This document shows, one piece after another, positions 10,871 to 23,945 of a DNA stretch of 64,000 nucleotides. The translations under genes and the position numbers were made by a program. Below the pieces are notes generated by a model that was given only the letters and a program-made list of their open reading frames with translations, was not told where the DNA came from and ran no database searches. How positions within the stretch are numbered: position 1 is the first letter of the stretch; each line of letters begins with the position of its first letter. Origin of the DNA: Ptiloglossa arizonensis (Eukaryota > Arthropoda > Insecta > Hymenoptera > Colletidae); NCBI RefSeq assembly GCF_051014685.1, contig NC_135055.1, positions 18,960,001-19,024,000 on the forward strand, read 5' to 3'.

Positions 10871-13141
10871 TATCCAAAATTGGCTACTGATCGTTTAGAC
10901 ACGATTGCAATATATCGAAACTGGTAGAATTGGGAATGTCTCGATACCGTCGAGCTGTACCATCCTCGATATTATCGACCTGATGTTCCTACTCCAATAT
11001 TACCAACTCTCTTTACTCCAATCTTACCGAGTTACTCCATTCGAATCTCACCGACTCGATATTCCTACCGCAACGACACCGATCGCGAGGCCATCCAACC
11101 ACACAATTGAACACCGTGATCTAAATCGCTCTAAATGTCTCCGTGTACACCAAAAAGCTAGTGTCACTCCACGCGACACTCCACTTCCTCTTCTCGGTTT
11201 GTATTTCCCGAACCGAGTAGTCGCAACGATTGCCACGTGAGAAACGGAGACCACAGGGGACGAGTAGTTCGGGAAAGGGGCAATTAATACGTTTCACGTT
11301 GCGCTTTCGAGTACAGATCAGCCGCGTAAGATAAACGAACGTGAAAGTGGACCGACGGGAGGAGCGGTTTTGTCGTCGCGGCGGCGGCGGCTGTTCACCG
11401 TGCCCGGTTTTAGTTTTCGGTGACAGAGGGCGAGGGGGGTGTACCCCCGTCGCGTCTGGGTAACGCCGCCACGCCACGACTCGGCGCGGCTCGGCTCGGC
11501 TCGGCGTCCCGGGCGGATCGGCACCGGTGCATGTGCATGTCGATGCTCGCCGGTAACACAGGAACTCCCGGACCCGGGTATCAATTTATGCGGTGCAACA
11601 TTGCCGGAACGCGCTTGCTTGGCCCTGGTGTCCCGGTGCCGGGAGGGGGGTGGCGGCCAGGGGGGCATGGGCCGCACGGAGAAACCCTGTATTCGAGGAG
11701 AGTGCCTTGTAAGACCGTGTTGGAGGTCAACGATAATTCAGGCAGGAGAATACCAGACCGGTTAACTTTCGAGCTGAAAGAACTCCGCTTAAAATTATAC
11801 TCGTTCGATTCGAGCACGGCTCCCTCTATTCCTCTTCTTCTTATTCCGCTAGCGTCCCCCACCCGCCACCTTCCTCGTTCGGGTATTTTTCTTTTTTTTT
11901 TTTTCCTCTGCCTCCGCTACTTCTGTTTCTCCTTCCCGCCCTCCGCGCACACCGGGATCGTCTTCTTTTTCTCTCGTTTCTTTTTTTCTCTCCTCGGTTC
12001 CCTCCGTGCCCCCCTCTCCGGCCACACCGATCTCGGAGAAGGTGTCGTTCGTTGGATCAATGACTCCCGGTACCCCACTGACGGATTCCACGTTACACAC
12101 CCGTGGCCGCGGTGCGTTTTGATTAATTTCCCCGTGGGCCCCCGTACGGCCACGGTGCCGGCCGAGGGAACGTACACGCGCGGCGAGAGAAAAAAAATGA
12201 TTCCTGCGGTTGTCTTCTCCGGCGGCGGGAGGGACGAGGGAACCTTGTTTTTTTCCAACCGCCGACGGTTTCGAGTCTATCGATCATGCGTCGAAACCCC
12301 TCCCTCCTCCCTATCCCTTCGTACCCCCGTTTTTCGACCTTGCGCAACGTCTTCGAGAGACGACGAAACGGTGGGTGTTTTTTTCGAAAATGAATTTTTT
12401 TTCCTCGACTCTCTCGGCATGCTCGCAGATTACGGACAACGCGGATGCGGAGGTGGACCCCGAGAGGGGTAAGGGCACAGGGAACGGTGACGCGCGTACG
12501 CGCGAACGCGAACTTCTCTTCACGAGACTCAATTTGTCAACGAGGATACGCGGTTTTGTTCCACGAACCGGATTCCGTTTCGATGTCCGCGCGACGGGGC
12601 AAAACACAGCCGGCCTGGGCACCCGCCTCGGCACGCTCGCCCGATTATCGGGGGCCCAACTCCCGCAGCCCCTCTTTCCCGTTTCTCCACCCGATCCCCC
12701 CGCCCGGACCCCCACCCTTTCACCCCCTTTTTTCCCTCTATCGCTCGTTGCACCGCACGGTTCTTCCTCCTTCGTTCCGAGTAGTTCGCTCTCCCGAATT
12801 GGTCGAGATACGATCCGGAGGACGGTGGAATAACAGGGGGGGAGGTGGGGAGGGGCCAAGGGGCACGGGGATTTATTCTACGAGCCGCGCGTCGAGTTGT
12901 ACAACCCCACGCGTTTCGCAATTATCCCTCGAGCACTTGTACGCTCCTCTCCGCTTAATTTCGATAAGAAACTGTCGCTTCTCTTTCTCGTACGGGGGTC
13001 GTGCCCCCCGCCGTGTGCACGATCGACCTTGTCGCGACGCGGGGGTCACGACCGCGCCTCGATAACGGTTCACGGACCAAATACCGTGGATAAATATTCG
13101 CGATTGATTTCTCTCTGTTCGATTACGATACTTTAAATTCC

Positions 13142-13157
13142 CAGGGGGGCCCCCCTG
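13142..13157. other. Isolated 16-bp palindrome CAGGGGGGCCCCCCTG
   Basis: A perfect G6C6 palindrome extended by CA and TG, standing alone outside the tandem arrays. It has the same core as the units of arrays A, B and C. Confidence 0.85.
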
Positions 13158-13886
13158 TATCTTAAGATACGATTTTCTCGAGCACGATCGTTAGAGTGCT
13201 CGGAAAAAAAATTTTTTTCTAGGAATCTCATAAAGATATTTAAAAAAAGTGGGGGTTCGAGAGTGACCCCCTACCTGCTTCCCATATTTTAAACTGTACC
13301 CCCCTTTGTTTCTAGTTCTTCGGAAAATACGCATTTTCCCAACACGAAACATCGTCCGTGTACCGAAGAAATTCGTACGATCGGTCGGGCGCGATTCGAG
13401 AGGTCCTCGAAGCCCCCCTTCCTCCCCCCGAAAAAAAATACAAACGACGCCGGGTGACACGCCAGGTTTCTCCTTCGAAGGAGTCCCGACTCGACCGGGA
13501 GAGACCGTGGCCGAAAATTCAAACAACGACACCGTGAACAGGCGGACGACGAGGAAAGATTCGCGATGAAGAGCAGCGGCAACGAGGGGGGCCCTCGGTA
13601 GGGGGAGGGGGGACACAGTGGTGGAGGGATGCGGCTCGGGGAGTAGAGAAACAGCCTCTTTGGGCGATTAAACAACTTAGGGACCGCGGGCGAGCAAAGG
13701 CGCCGCCTCGTGGACGACGCTGGAATGATTAAATAAATTAGTTGCTCGACAAAGAAGGGCAGCAGCAGGATGACTGGATGGGATCCGTACGAGGGTAATC
13801 CCCGTTGAATTCCACCTAATTATGCACGCTTTACCACCATGGCTACCAGGCCGAGGAACAAGCGCGCGCTCGCGCGCGGGACCGAG

Positions 13887-13920
13887 TGAGAGAGAGAGAA
13901 AGAGAGAGAGAGAGGAGAGA
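13887..13920. repeat. (GA)n microsatellite
   Basis: Imperfect GA run, preceded by an alternating GCGC string at 13862-13880. Confidence 0.9.
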
Positions 13921-14644
13921 CACGCGGAGCGACGGGGATCCCTTCGAAAGGAGCGAAAGGGTAAAGAACCGGCGTAAAGTGGGAACGAGACGGCAGAGAC
14001 GAGGAAACCCGCGAGAAGAAGAAACCACCAGGTTCCCTTCCATCGGTATTCTCGGTTCGAGAGACTCTCTTCGTTCCTTCCAACCGCGAGGTGCTGCAGT
14101 TCTACCATCGGCCGTTTTACTTACAAATTCAATAAGCATATATCATATTTAATGCACGCCCTGAGCCGAGAATGTTTCGACCGCCCTGGACCACCTTCTT
14201 CTTCCTTCGCCAACTGCTCCCGCTCTCGGTGTCCCCGTCTCCGTCTACCATGCACGGTTCCTTCCTTTGTACATATTTGTTTTCTTCCTCGCGGCTCGCT
14301 CGCGTACCGGGGGCCGACAGTTCGCGCTCGAGGATCCGTCGTCGAAGAATTTCGAGCACCGTACCAACAGAGTTACCGAAGGGGGACAACGATCGAGGAG
14401 AATCGATTCGCGGGAAAGCCCCGCGCGCGCGGAACACGCACACGCGCGTTTTACGAGCCGAGCGAACGGGACCTCACGCGTCGCCGCGCGAAACGCGAGT
14501 ACAGGTTCACTCGTCCGCTCGCGAAACCGAGAGATTCACTACGCCCCTTATCGCCCCGTATGATTAACGTCCATCGACGCCGGGGATCGCCGGTCGATCG
14601 CGTACCGCCGGATCGGGGGACCCACCCGCGCACGGGGCCCTTCC

Positions 14645-15115
14645 CCCACCCGCGCCACCTTGTAACTGGAACGAAGGATCGGGCTTGAATCGAGGGGGAC
14701 ATCTTCGATAGAACGTAGACAGTGGAAAGAATCTTTCATTACGGATTTTACGAAGTACGAAAGAAGTTGAGAAGTATTCGAGTAACTGAAAGGGGCCTTA
14801 TCGAATCCCCCCACTTCGATAGGAAAGAATTTTCGCGTAGAAGGAATAAAGAAACTAGAGAAAACAAGGATATCGATTGTAAAAGAAAAATTACAAGGGA
14901 ATCATGCCCCGAGAACGCGGGGACCTACCCCCACCCGCGCTAAATTGTATCACAAGGAGAGCAAAGGATCGATTCTTGATCGAGGAAAACACTGCTGGTA
15001 GAACATAGACGAGAATACTTTTTCCTCGTCGAGTGGTTTACAAAGTCTTCCCGTCGAGAAATATTGACCCGGTCGGATGGGGCCTTGTGTAAATTTTCCT
15101 CTCAAAATCGAGGAA
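14645..15115. repeat. Diverged two-copy duplication, about 285 bp
   Basis: CCCACCCGCGC starts at 14645 and at 14930. Each is followed by a matching order of short blocks: TTGTA, a GGATCG string, TTGAATCGAGG or TTGATCGAGG, TAGAACRTAGAC, and a distal GGGGCCTT string. The second copy is diverged and may be incomplete. Confidence 0.7.
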
Positions 15116-16435
15116 AAACGGTACGTACCCAAAGTGTCGGCCGATCGTCGACTCTTGGAACCGTATTGCGTTACTTTTCACGGATAGCGACTCGTGGTCG
15201 CGCGGTGGTGGGGGGGAAGGGCCCCGGACTCTGGTTTCTCGGTGCTCGGGGGCCCACCGTCGACGGTACCCTCGCCGAAAGAATATCGTAGACGCGTGCA
15301 ACGGGAGGTTATCGGCCGAGCAACGTGTTTTATTACCCCGGAACCAATTACACCCTTGCTCTCATTGTCAGTGTAGTCCCTCGGCGTGTCAGCCACCGGA
15401 CCGTTAGTATTCTTCGGTGGCCCTTGCCAGGGGTCTCCGTTCTACCGACACCTCCGTGTACGCGGCCGATATACACGGCTCTACACACGCGGTCAACATG
15501 CCGGTGTACATGCGCGAATGGACAGAGTGGCGGGGCGAACGGGGGGGAGGAGGAGGAGGAGGTAGAGGAACGGGGGGAGGGGTGCCGTTGGGGCCCGAGG
15601 GAGAGGAGAACCAGACAGCGGGAGAAAGAGCGAAAGGGATAACACACGCAACACGGTCGAGATCGTAATGCGTTACCCACGGCGGTCGACGTTCGATAGA
15701 GAACGAGATAGCGGCACGTCGTACGGTGGGAGGCCGCGGTATCGGGACGTATCTACTAATTAATTTATACAGGCTCCTTCGAGCGGCTCGCACTAATAGA
15801 AACAGCGACGAGGAAAAAAGACGAGGGGACGATGTGGACACGATACAGTCCTCCGGTCTCTATCCCCGTCGACGTCGTTCAAAGGGCGCGAAATTAAGTT
15901 CGCTCGTTGGGTCGAGGGGTCGACCACGACCCGGGGGGCCCGTTTTCGGACCGTTACGATACTCGACGGTGTCTTTGTCGACGAATTCGGCAAAACGGCC
16001 GCGAAATTCGTTCTCCTTTGTTGTAAATTGATCCCTGAAGTACAAAAATACCATCGAGTCGGTTTCCGGTACTCTATGGGGGACTGGTGCTCGACGGGGG
16101 GCCCGAACGATCGGGAAATTTTGAAATATACCCTACTCTTTCGTTTCTATCCACGAGGATACGATCCGTGGACGAAGAACGGAATTTTTCCCGCGTTGTT
16201 ACTTCAAGTGCGTTCTTTCCAACTTCGTACAGTATCGAACGCGATGGAACACTCTCGGGAGGGCCTTATCACCGATTTTTCCCAAATTTTCCCCCAGATG
16301 GCTAGCCAAGAATCGTCCAGAGAACCACGGTTACGGTTCCCTTCCGTAATTCGGGCGGAAGACTCGGTGACTTGAAAGGAACTGCTGCCCTCGCGGTACG
16401 GCTCCGTAGCGCGGCGCGCATTCGCGCCGGGGCAA
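15116..16435. other. CpG- and G-rich non-coding block
   Basis: It contains a GGAGGAGGAGG run at about 15540-15580 and GGGGGGCCC sites near 15935 and 16095. The frames are Arg/Gly/Pro low-complexity. No gene was recognised. Confidence 0.4.
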
Positions 16436-16439
16436 ATCG

Positions 16440-16660
16440 ACGAAAAGGGCGTTAATATTATTTATAACGATAATTAAGTGCAGCCACGGGCGATATGGCG
16501 GACGAAACCGTTGCGCGTGTGCGTGAGCGTCCGGTGGTGCCCCTGCGCCACGGGAGACCATAAAATATCTTTAATGCCTTTCCGATTCAAATTTCGCCCT
16601 TAATGGCCGTAGTAGTCATCGGCACCGGCGACGAGCGAATCGAATCGGTCCTTGCACCTG
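16440..16660. promoter_or_regulatory. Possible conserved regulatory island
   Basis: Non-repetitive sequence with clustered homeodomain-type cores: GCGTTAATATTATTTATAAC and GATAATTAAGTG (about 16449-16482), then CCTTAATGGCC near 16600. Conservation cannot be checked here. Confidence 0.2.
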
Positions 16661-16754
16661 TACCGACGAGCGCGTCCACTCGAGCGAAGCGTGGGTGCAT
16701 CTCCAAACCGATCTGCCCGGCAATATCGACGGACCGAGATTAAGACCTCCCTTT

Positions 16755-17140
16755 TACCATGCCCCCCTCCCCCCCCCCCACCACTCCTCGCCTACGGACA
16801 CCCACCCCCTCCATATCTCGAGACCCCCATCTCGCGAACCGCTTTTTGCCAAGTTTCGTCGGTTCCCCGGTCGTCGTCGTCGTAAGAAAAGAAAAGACGA
16901 AGAAAAAGGTGAAAAAAATAAGAAGCACACGACGCACGCGCTCGTAAAAAGGGATTAGCTGAAAAATGATTAGGGCTCGACGTAATTAGTATGGGCGTTT
17001 TTAAGCGCGTTCCGGAGGGTGGGACGGGGAAATAGGGGAGGGGGGAGGTGGAGCGAAGGCGGAGGAAAGATCGCCGGGTGAAAAGAGAGAAAAAGAAGAA
17101 TAGAGAGAGAGAGAGAGAGAAAAAAAAAGGAAAACGTCCA
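16755..17140. repeat. Poly-C/T segment followed by purine-rich GA/AAG tract
   Basis: C-rich runs at about 16760-16810 give way to an AAG-rich segment (16885-16925) and a (GA)n-(A)n run at 17081-17130. All frames here are compositionally biased. Confidence 0.75.
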
Positions 17141-17449
17141 CGGGAATAAGTACACGACGGGCGGGGAGAGCAAGACATAATCCGGAACGACTTGAAGTCA
17201 TGATCGACCGGTGGAATCGAAGGTTCTTGTCCGACGACGTTCCTCCGCGTACAATCTCAAGGACACTCGACACCCTGGAATCCAGAACCCGTGGAACTGA
17301 ACGCGCGCTCGAGCTCGCTCTTGCTTGTCGCGGGACTTTTTCGTTCGGTTGGTCGTTCGCCCGCGCGCAGCCGTGGAGAAAACTGTTGGAACGATTACGC
17401 GGCAAAAAGCACGCGGACGAGTACACGGCCGCGTGGCGGTCGTTTAAAT

Positions 17450-18180
17450 CGTTACGTAAGTCGCGCGCGAACTCCCCGCGTTTTCCACTTTCGATTCGTC
17501 CTTGATAAACATCCCAACCCTCGAGTCGTTTCAGAGAGACGAGCTGTTAGGATTGTCGGTGTGGAGAACGAGAGAGAAAGGGACCTACGAACGTTCACCG
17601 AGTATAGAGTGTATCTCTTTGGGGCAAACTTTTTCTGTGTTTTTCATTGTCGATTCGATCTTGATAAACATCCTAACCCTCGAGTCGTTTCAGAGAAACG
17701 TGTGGTTACGATTGTCGGTGCGGAGAGAGAAAAGGACCTACGAGAGTTCACCGAGCATAGAGTGTATCTCTTTGGGGCAACATTTTCGCCTTATCCACTT
17801 TCGATTCGTTCTTGATTAATGATCCACAGTCGTTGCAAAAAGATGGAATTACGATTGTTCCCTTGGTTAACGCAAAGTACGAGAGAGACTTACGAAAGTT
17901 CATCGAGTATACAGTGTATCCCTCCGGCGCGAATTCTCCGCGTTTTCTACTTTCGATTTGTCCTCGTTAAACGTCCCCCTCGGTTCGGTAGTTGAAAATG
18001 GACGAAGGGTTACGATTGTTACCTCGATTATCGGCGACTCGACTAATGCGACGCGCGGAGAACGAGACAGAGAGAGAGAGAGAGAGAAATAAAGAGAGAA
18101 AGAGAGACAGAGAGACAGAGACGTACGACTGTTCCCCCGAGTATACAATATATCCCTTTGGCGCGAACTGCCGTGCCGCG
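17450..18180. repeat. Tandem array, about 151-159-bp units
   Basis: The anchor TTTCGATTCGTCCTTGATAA and its variants occur with the TCGATTYG core at 17491, 17650, 17801 and 17953, spaced 159, 151 and 152 bp. Other shared blocks are CCCTCGAGTCG, TTACGATTGT, ACCTACGA, GTTCACCGAGTAT, and AGTGTATCTCTTTGGGGCAA or its CCTCCGGCGCGAA variant. The two middle copies are closest. A final partial copy follows the GA tract at 18065-18120. Confidence 0.9.
18065..18120. repeat. (GA)n microsatellite inside the tandem array
   Basis: GA and GACAGA units expanded within the last copy of the 155-bp array. Confidence 0.9.
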
Positions 18181-19727
18181 ATAAATACGTCGCGGATCCG
18201 AGGATTCTCGCATTACCTCTGGTTGAAAAAAGGGGCACCGATGGGCTCCGGGGCCCCCCCTTCGAAAAATATAGTCTCCGCAAATACAGATCTAATAACT
18301 TGTCCGCTCACGTGGCGCGAAAGAAACTTTCCAAAGCGATTTACGGCGAAATTTACCGGTATGTCGGGCACCGCTGCATAATTCATGGCGCCCTGGGTGC
18401 CGACCCCATCCATTCGGTCCCGCGACTCCGCGTCCACCGGCTCGAGGACCAGTTCGCAGAAGGCGTCGGGCCCGACGGAGAAAGTTCTCAGCCGCTTCGG
18501 CCCGTTGCCCCGTGGAACGCGAACCCGCGCCGCGTTCCGCTCACCGTGCCGCGCGGAACGCGGGATCGCGTAACGCCGCGACGCCCGCCGATCAGCCCTC
18601 GTAAACGATACCGCGCAAGGTCGAGACTACGCTCGCCATTTTAGACGAAAACAAACGTAATTCCAATATTACGATTCTTTACACGGGAGGGGAGTGGACG
18701 AGAAGATTTTAATTTTTATCGCTCTAATGATCGATTAAAAAAAAAGTGTCCACGTTCCAACAGTCAATTTCTCCATCCACACAGGTGAGACAAGACACAC
18801 TAATTTTCGAATTCCACTCATCTTTCGACGCACCGATCGAATAATTATAAATACACACGAGCTTCGAATCCTCGAGTTTCGAAACTCTTCGACTCGACAA
18901 TATAACGTACGAGCCCCGCAGATATTTGCTCCGTGAGACAAATTACTCCTACCTAACCTACAAGGTTAAATTTACATAGTCCTGCACGCATTTTTCGGAC
19001 CACGGTGTGTAACTTCAATGCATCCGGGGAACGTGGCCCGACGTGTATTAATCGATACTAAAATAAATCGGTTGGCAATTCTCTTGCACGCCACGCGTGC
19101 GTTCAACGATCGATCGCCGCCCGCTCTATCCGAACGTCGCGGTGAAATATAGAAAATGCATCGACTCGACCTGGAGACGGTACCTTATACATCCAGCGAC
19201 CGTAGGTCGAGGAGGCGATGATCAACGTCGAGAGATCGACCGTGCCAAGCTGGATATCGTGACGTACGATTCGACGTTCTAGGAGAGACGCTACGAAAGC
19301 AACGATAGACGCATTCCAAAGTGGGCGGATGAGCGACACTGCTTTCAATAAGGCAAGAACACGGCTCTGTAAACCGCAAGTCATGTTGCTTCATTACGCC
19401 GCCCCACGTGAGAGTAAGATGAGACTTCGAAACTAACCTAAGCCGCTCTGATGGGACCCGCCTCGTGCGTAGCCGGCCCCGATAGAGCTCTAAAGCCACG
19501 TAGCGTTCCATCCACGGCTCTTCCCGTCTCCCTCTCTCTCTAAATCTCGCTCTCTCTGTATATATCTCCTTCTTGCTCTCTCCACCCGCGAGAGGCAAGA
19601 AACACCGTCGGATATTCCACGGACGCGCTGTAAATTCTTGCTGGAATTGCATTTACCTGTAGTACGCCGTAACGACCGTTAATTAAAGCCGCGCACTTTT
19701 ATCCGCGTCTAACTGAACATTGCGTAA
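18181..19727. other. Unique non-coding stretch
   Basis: The CpG-rich first half includes a GGGGCCCCCCC site near 18253. The second half is more AT-rich, with a CCTAACCT string near 18952. No gene was recognised. Confidence 0.45.
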
Positions 19728-20225
19728 TCCTCCTACGCGGGGCTGCCCTGCTCGCCGATCCTCGGGGTTCTACAGGGTGCTTCAAAAGGATGGGACGAAA
19801 CGTGAAAGTTCCTCGAATGGAGAACGATGGAAAAGTCCTTTGCCGTTTCGCTATACGAGGTTTCGTTTTCGAGATACGAAGGGTTAAAGTTCTTTCATGA
19901 CTTGTACGCGGGGCGATCTCGTTCTCGGATACTAGGGATTGTACAGGGTACTTCGAAAGTATGGGACGAAGCGTGAAAATTCCTCGAGTAGAGAACGATG
20001 GAAAAGTCCTTTGCCGTTTTGCAATGCAAAGTTTCGTTTTCGAGATACGAAGAATTAAAGTTCTTCCACGACTTGTATCCGGGGTAGCTCTACTCGCAGA
20101 TCTTCAAAGTCGAATAGAATGTTCGGAGAATGCTTGTTACAATATACGCAAATTCCTCGCCTAGAGATCGAAAGCCCTTTGCTAAAATTTCCACGCCCGT
20201 GACATGTATGCGGGGTAGCACGATC
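19728..20225. repeat. 171-bp tandem array with CAGGGTRCTTC-type block
   Basis: The anchor TACGCGGGG or variant occurs at 19734, 19905, 20076 and 20206, spaced 171, 171 and 130 bp. The first two units share ACAGGGTRCTTCRAAAG, TATGGGACGAAGCGTGAAA, the GAACGATGGAAAAGTCCTTT segment, and TTCGTTTTCGAGATACGAAG. The ACAGGGTGCTTCAAAAG block resembles the CAGGGTG-type ends and boxes of dispersed insect repeats, so the unit may descend from a transposable element. No inverted termini or coding remnant were found. Confidence 0.9.
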
Positions 20226-23200
20226 GACCAACTGAAAGATACCCAGGCATTCTCTGCAAACTGTTACTCAATGACAGGCACCAAGAACGCTCTTTCAACG
20301 CTAACAACGTCGAAAGAAAAAGAAACTAACCTAAAACCGACAAAATTCTCGTAACAATCTCGGCGAAATTTTCCTACTCCGATAAACACTTTTCTCAAGA
20401 ACCTAAACGTTTCAAAGATGCGACCAGCGTCGTTTACGTAACCCGAAGAAAAAGCAAAACCGCGCGTATCTCGAAACCGGGGTCTCGTGTCGCGAAACGG
20501 CAAAGACCGTTTCGTTTGCTCTTCCCGCGAGCGAATCGCGTAATCCGTCTACGTCCCGTTCGTCCGTACCACCCTGTAGTTCGCCGACCGATTTGGTCGG
20601 AACCGAGTACCGCGGCCGCGCCGTATTTAGAAGCGATTCGCGGCTAAAGGGAATACGATAATTCATTGGAATCCCCGACGGTGGTCGCCGGTGGCTCGTG
20701 CGTCCAGCATCTAGAACGCATTAGAGCAAACGAGCGAACAAAGAGCGCCTGGGCCCTGACTATCCCGCGGTTCTCGTCCGGTTACAGGGCCCCGTCGAAA
20801 GCGCTCGCTCCAGCGTACTCGCGCGCTCGCGCTCGCGCGTTACATCCTCCGTTTCGAGGTTAACCTCCGTGGAAAGAAGTTGGCCTATATGAAGCGCGGT
20901 TATTCGTCTCTGTCTCGATCCTCCGCCGCCTTCGACTCCTCCTTCGTCGTTTCCACGTCGCGGAGACGCGAGTACGGGCACAAGAAACCGGGTGGGGGGC
21001 GGGGGGAGAAGAACGACGAATGATTAAACGCGAAGAAGGAAGCGACTCGGGGTACGACGACCACCGCCGCCTCCTGGTCTAAGATGAGTTAGAATCGAAC
21101 GACGGTTACGCCACGAGCGCGATGCTAATTGGAATTTAGTGATCGTAAGTCGCGAAGCTGCAATGGCGAACATAGAGGGGGCCTGTTCGAGCGACCCCTG
21201 TGGGTAATCGCAGTTTCCAGATTGCCCCCCAACCGTCCACCTCGGTCGGTGAGGAGGACGCTCGCTCATGGGAACGCGTCTCTCGAACGCATCCTGCCTT
21301 CCTGTCTGCCCTTCTCCCTCCCCCCTCCTCCTCTCCACTTCTGGGACGTATCTGGGGCCCAGGGTGGTATCTCGGCGTGGAAGGTGATCGATAATCGCGT
21401 TTCGCGGGAGCAGGACGCGGCCGATATTTATACACCGGGAGCCCCTCGGCCTGGCCACGTGCTCGTAATTTTCGGCAACATTGTAGCTATAGCGCACGAA
21501 ACGCTGCCCGACGTAAAGGGGGGGAGACACCCGGGCGTAATATTTCAGGGTACGCGGCGCGATGAATCATCGCCCGTAGGGATTAACTTTCAAATTCGAT
21601 GCCGATCGCGAGTCCGCCATCCCCGTAATTTCGTGAGGGAATTCGCGAATACGGGATTCGGGATACGTCCACGCTCGCAGGATTCACGAGGACCGTGGAG
21701 CGAATGGAGGGGGGGCCTCTCGAGGGTACGGGGGTACGGGGAGAGGGTTACGGACGCGTCTCGTACGTGCTCGCTCGCTCCGTAGTAGGGGCCCCCGACG
21801 ATAGCAATCTACATCCTTAATTCCGCAGGTTGTCGTGGCCGTGGTGGATCGTAAAGTCGAAACGTCAAAACGCACACCGCTCGGGCCCGGTGCACGCCCA
21901 CCCACGTACGGATCGCTCACGTACACGGAAGCACACGCTCTCGACCCCAGCCCCCTCCTGCGCCAACCCACCACCCCTCCTCACCGATCGACCAACCCCC
22001 CTAATGCCCCCGCCCTCTGTTTCGTCGCTTCTTCGATCTTTCGGAGAAAAACCACGCGAACCGTGGCAACCGATAAACTCGACCGGCGCTCTGATTAATT
22101 GCCACCTGTAGCGCGTAAATCGCCGTATTATCTGCCGGACGGACGATATTTAACTCGGATACGGCTAAGACCACGAGGTAGACGGGTCGGTTTTTTAGCG
22201 CGCTACTTTGTTCCATCACCCCGTGATTACCGACGGGCGTGAAACTTCGGGGGCAGGAAATATGACCGCGAAATACGCGCGCTTCGTCCACGAGGGTACG
22301 GGAGTTCCTTCGACGCTCTCGCGCGGGCACAACGGAAGCACGAGTATTTCGTGTATCCGTGCAATTTGATCGTAAAGAAGCGCGGAAAATATTGCGACGA
22401 CTTGTACACATCGAACCTTCGGAGTAGACCTTAATGGGAGTGGCCTGAGCGTGGTGGGGGTAGCATGGTGGGGGAGCGCACAGTGGATGTTGAGCGTCGT
22501 TTGGTACTATGCTCGAAGAAACTGTTCGAACGTTAGAAAAGAAGAGGAGAAAATAGAAATCTTCTCAAGATCGTTCCATTTAGAACTATCATCGAAAACG
22601 CTGAATGGAAGATAAAAATTCCAACTGGAAAACCACGAGATTTTCTTTTTCTCGTTTACCTTTCTCTCGTCAAACGTCACGGTCCCCGTCCGTTCGGGGG
22701 TTATTCGAACAAAGATCAACGTCTAAGAACTCGAGACACTATTACCACCTCCCTCCTCCTCGTTGGTCCGTAAATGATTCGAGCCCGGTCTCCGTTCGGA
22801 GGCGTTCTCGAAGCGTGTACGCGCGCTCGTCCCGGAGCGATCGCGGCCGCGGAGCCCCGGGATCGATTTTGCCGCGGCGCAAAAAACGATCGTCCGGATC
22901 ACGGTGAGCGGGAAGAGAACCGGTGGAAGAGAAGAACGGATCGCCTCGCGTGCACTATTACCCGCGAAATTACATTCTATCGAGTTCTTCTTTCGTTTAC
23001 ACCTCGTTTCCCGCGATTCCCGTTTCTTGCCGTGGGTTTCAATTATTAGGGAATCCCGATCGCGTTGCCCTTCCTTCATTCCGGAGCGCTGTTTTGGTGT
23101 TATTTTTTCGAGTTCCCGGCCGTCCGCGGTATAAATTGTCCCCGTTTCTGTTTCTTATTCTCGTTGCGACGGATCGAGATCGCGTACCCCCTCTTTCGTT

Positions 23201-23830
23201 TCGGAAAGATCCTCGCCCCGAGCGAGCGAGCGAGCGAGCGAACGAGCGAACGAGCGAACGAGCGAACGAGCGAGGTCCCTTCGATCGACACGCGTTGCAT
23301 TCTCGGACAGAAATGGAAAAGGAGGAAAGACGGGACCGAGACACGGGGGCAGAGAGGGCCGACCGGTGGTGAGGGGCGGGGGAGGGGGACAGAGGAAACG
23401 AAGCAGTAAAGACGCTCCGCTGATGAAAAACTGGGGCTGACATGTTAACGGGCAACAAGAAGCCGACTTTATTGGCCGTAAACGCGGCAATCTCTAAGCC
23501 GGTCTTATCCTAGTCTGGTCTGATGCACTCTCCGCTACCGACCGGCGAAATCTTTTTCTGCTCCCCCTCGCCGACCCCCGCACAGCCCCCTCGAACCGTC
23601 GTTTTTTCATTCGAAACTGTACGCGTCTCTCCTTTCTTGCGATTTCGCGTTAGACGGGGAACAACGGCGTGGAAGCCACGGCTCGACGAGTTTAATAAGA
23701 TCCCCGAGGCGGTCGGAGACCAGAAACCTTTCTGTCCGATGTTTCGTTCCCAGTTTCGACCGAACCGACCGAGATGCTTCCTTGAACCTTTACGTTTCGC
23801 GTTTCAAGGCTACGGGGGAATCGATATTGC
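20226..23830. other. Unique, mostly CpG-rich non-coding stretch
   Basis: It contains a (GAGC/GAAC)n microsatellite and GGGGCCC sites near 21354 and 21788. The 218-residue frame at 21129-21785 (plus) is overlapped by minus-strand frames of 168 and 99 residues and is low-complexity. No gene was recognised. Confidence 0.45.
23219..23275. repeat. (GAGC)n/(GAAC)n microsatellite
   Basis: Tetranucleotide repeat: GAGC units in the first third, then alternating GAAC-GAGC units. All overlapping frames (Arg-Ala-Ser-Glu or Leu-Ala-Arg-Ser strings) are products of this repeat. Confidence 0.93.
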
Positions 23831-23832
23831 TT

Positions 23833-23945
23833 GAAAAAACTGTAACGCGTGATTCTTACCAACACGATTCTACGTCTTTCGTCACTCTTTCGGGTGAAAA
23901 TGATCAAATTATTAAGAAAGACTGTAACGCTGATTCTTTCAAGTA
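23833..23945. repeat. Two-copy 83-bp duplication
   Basis: ACTGTAACGCGTGATTCTT (about 23838) recurs as ACTGTAACGCTGATTCTT (about 23921). The intervening sequence is only partly alignable. Confidence 0.6.

Larger units (their letters stand above)
10871..14644. other. CpG-rich non-coding block with long chance open frames
   Basis: This block holds the longest open frame of the window (11420-12472 plus, 350 residues). That frame is Arg/Pro/Ser/Gly-rich, contains a poly-Phe stretch from a T run near 11890, and is overlapped by minus-strand frames of 83-119 residues. A GGCTC repeat lies at 11479-11506. No domain was recognised in any frame, and I do not support a gene. Confidence 0.45.

Noticed and set aside
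11420..12472. 350-residue open frame
   Set aside because: Arg/Pro/Ser-rich, contains a poly-Phe run from a T homopolymer, no recognisable domain, and overlaps several other frames on both strands in CpG-rich stop-poor DNA.
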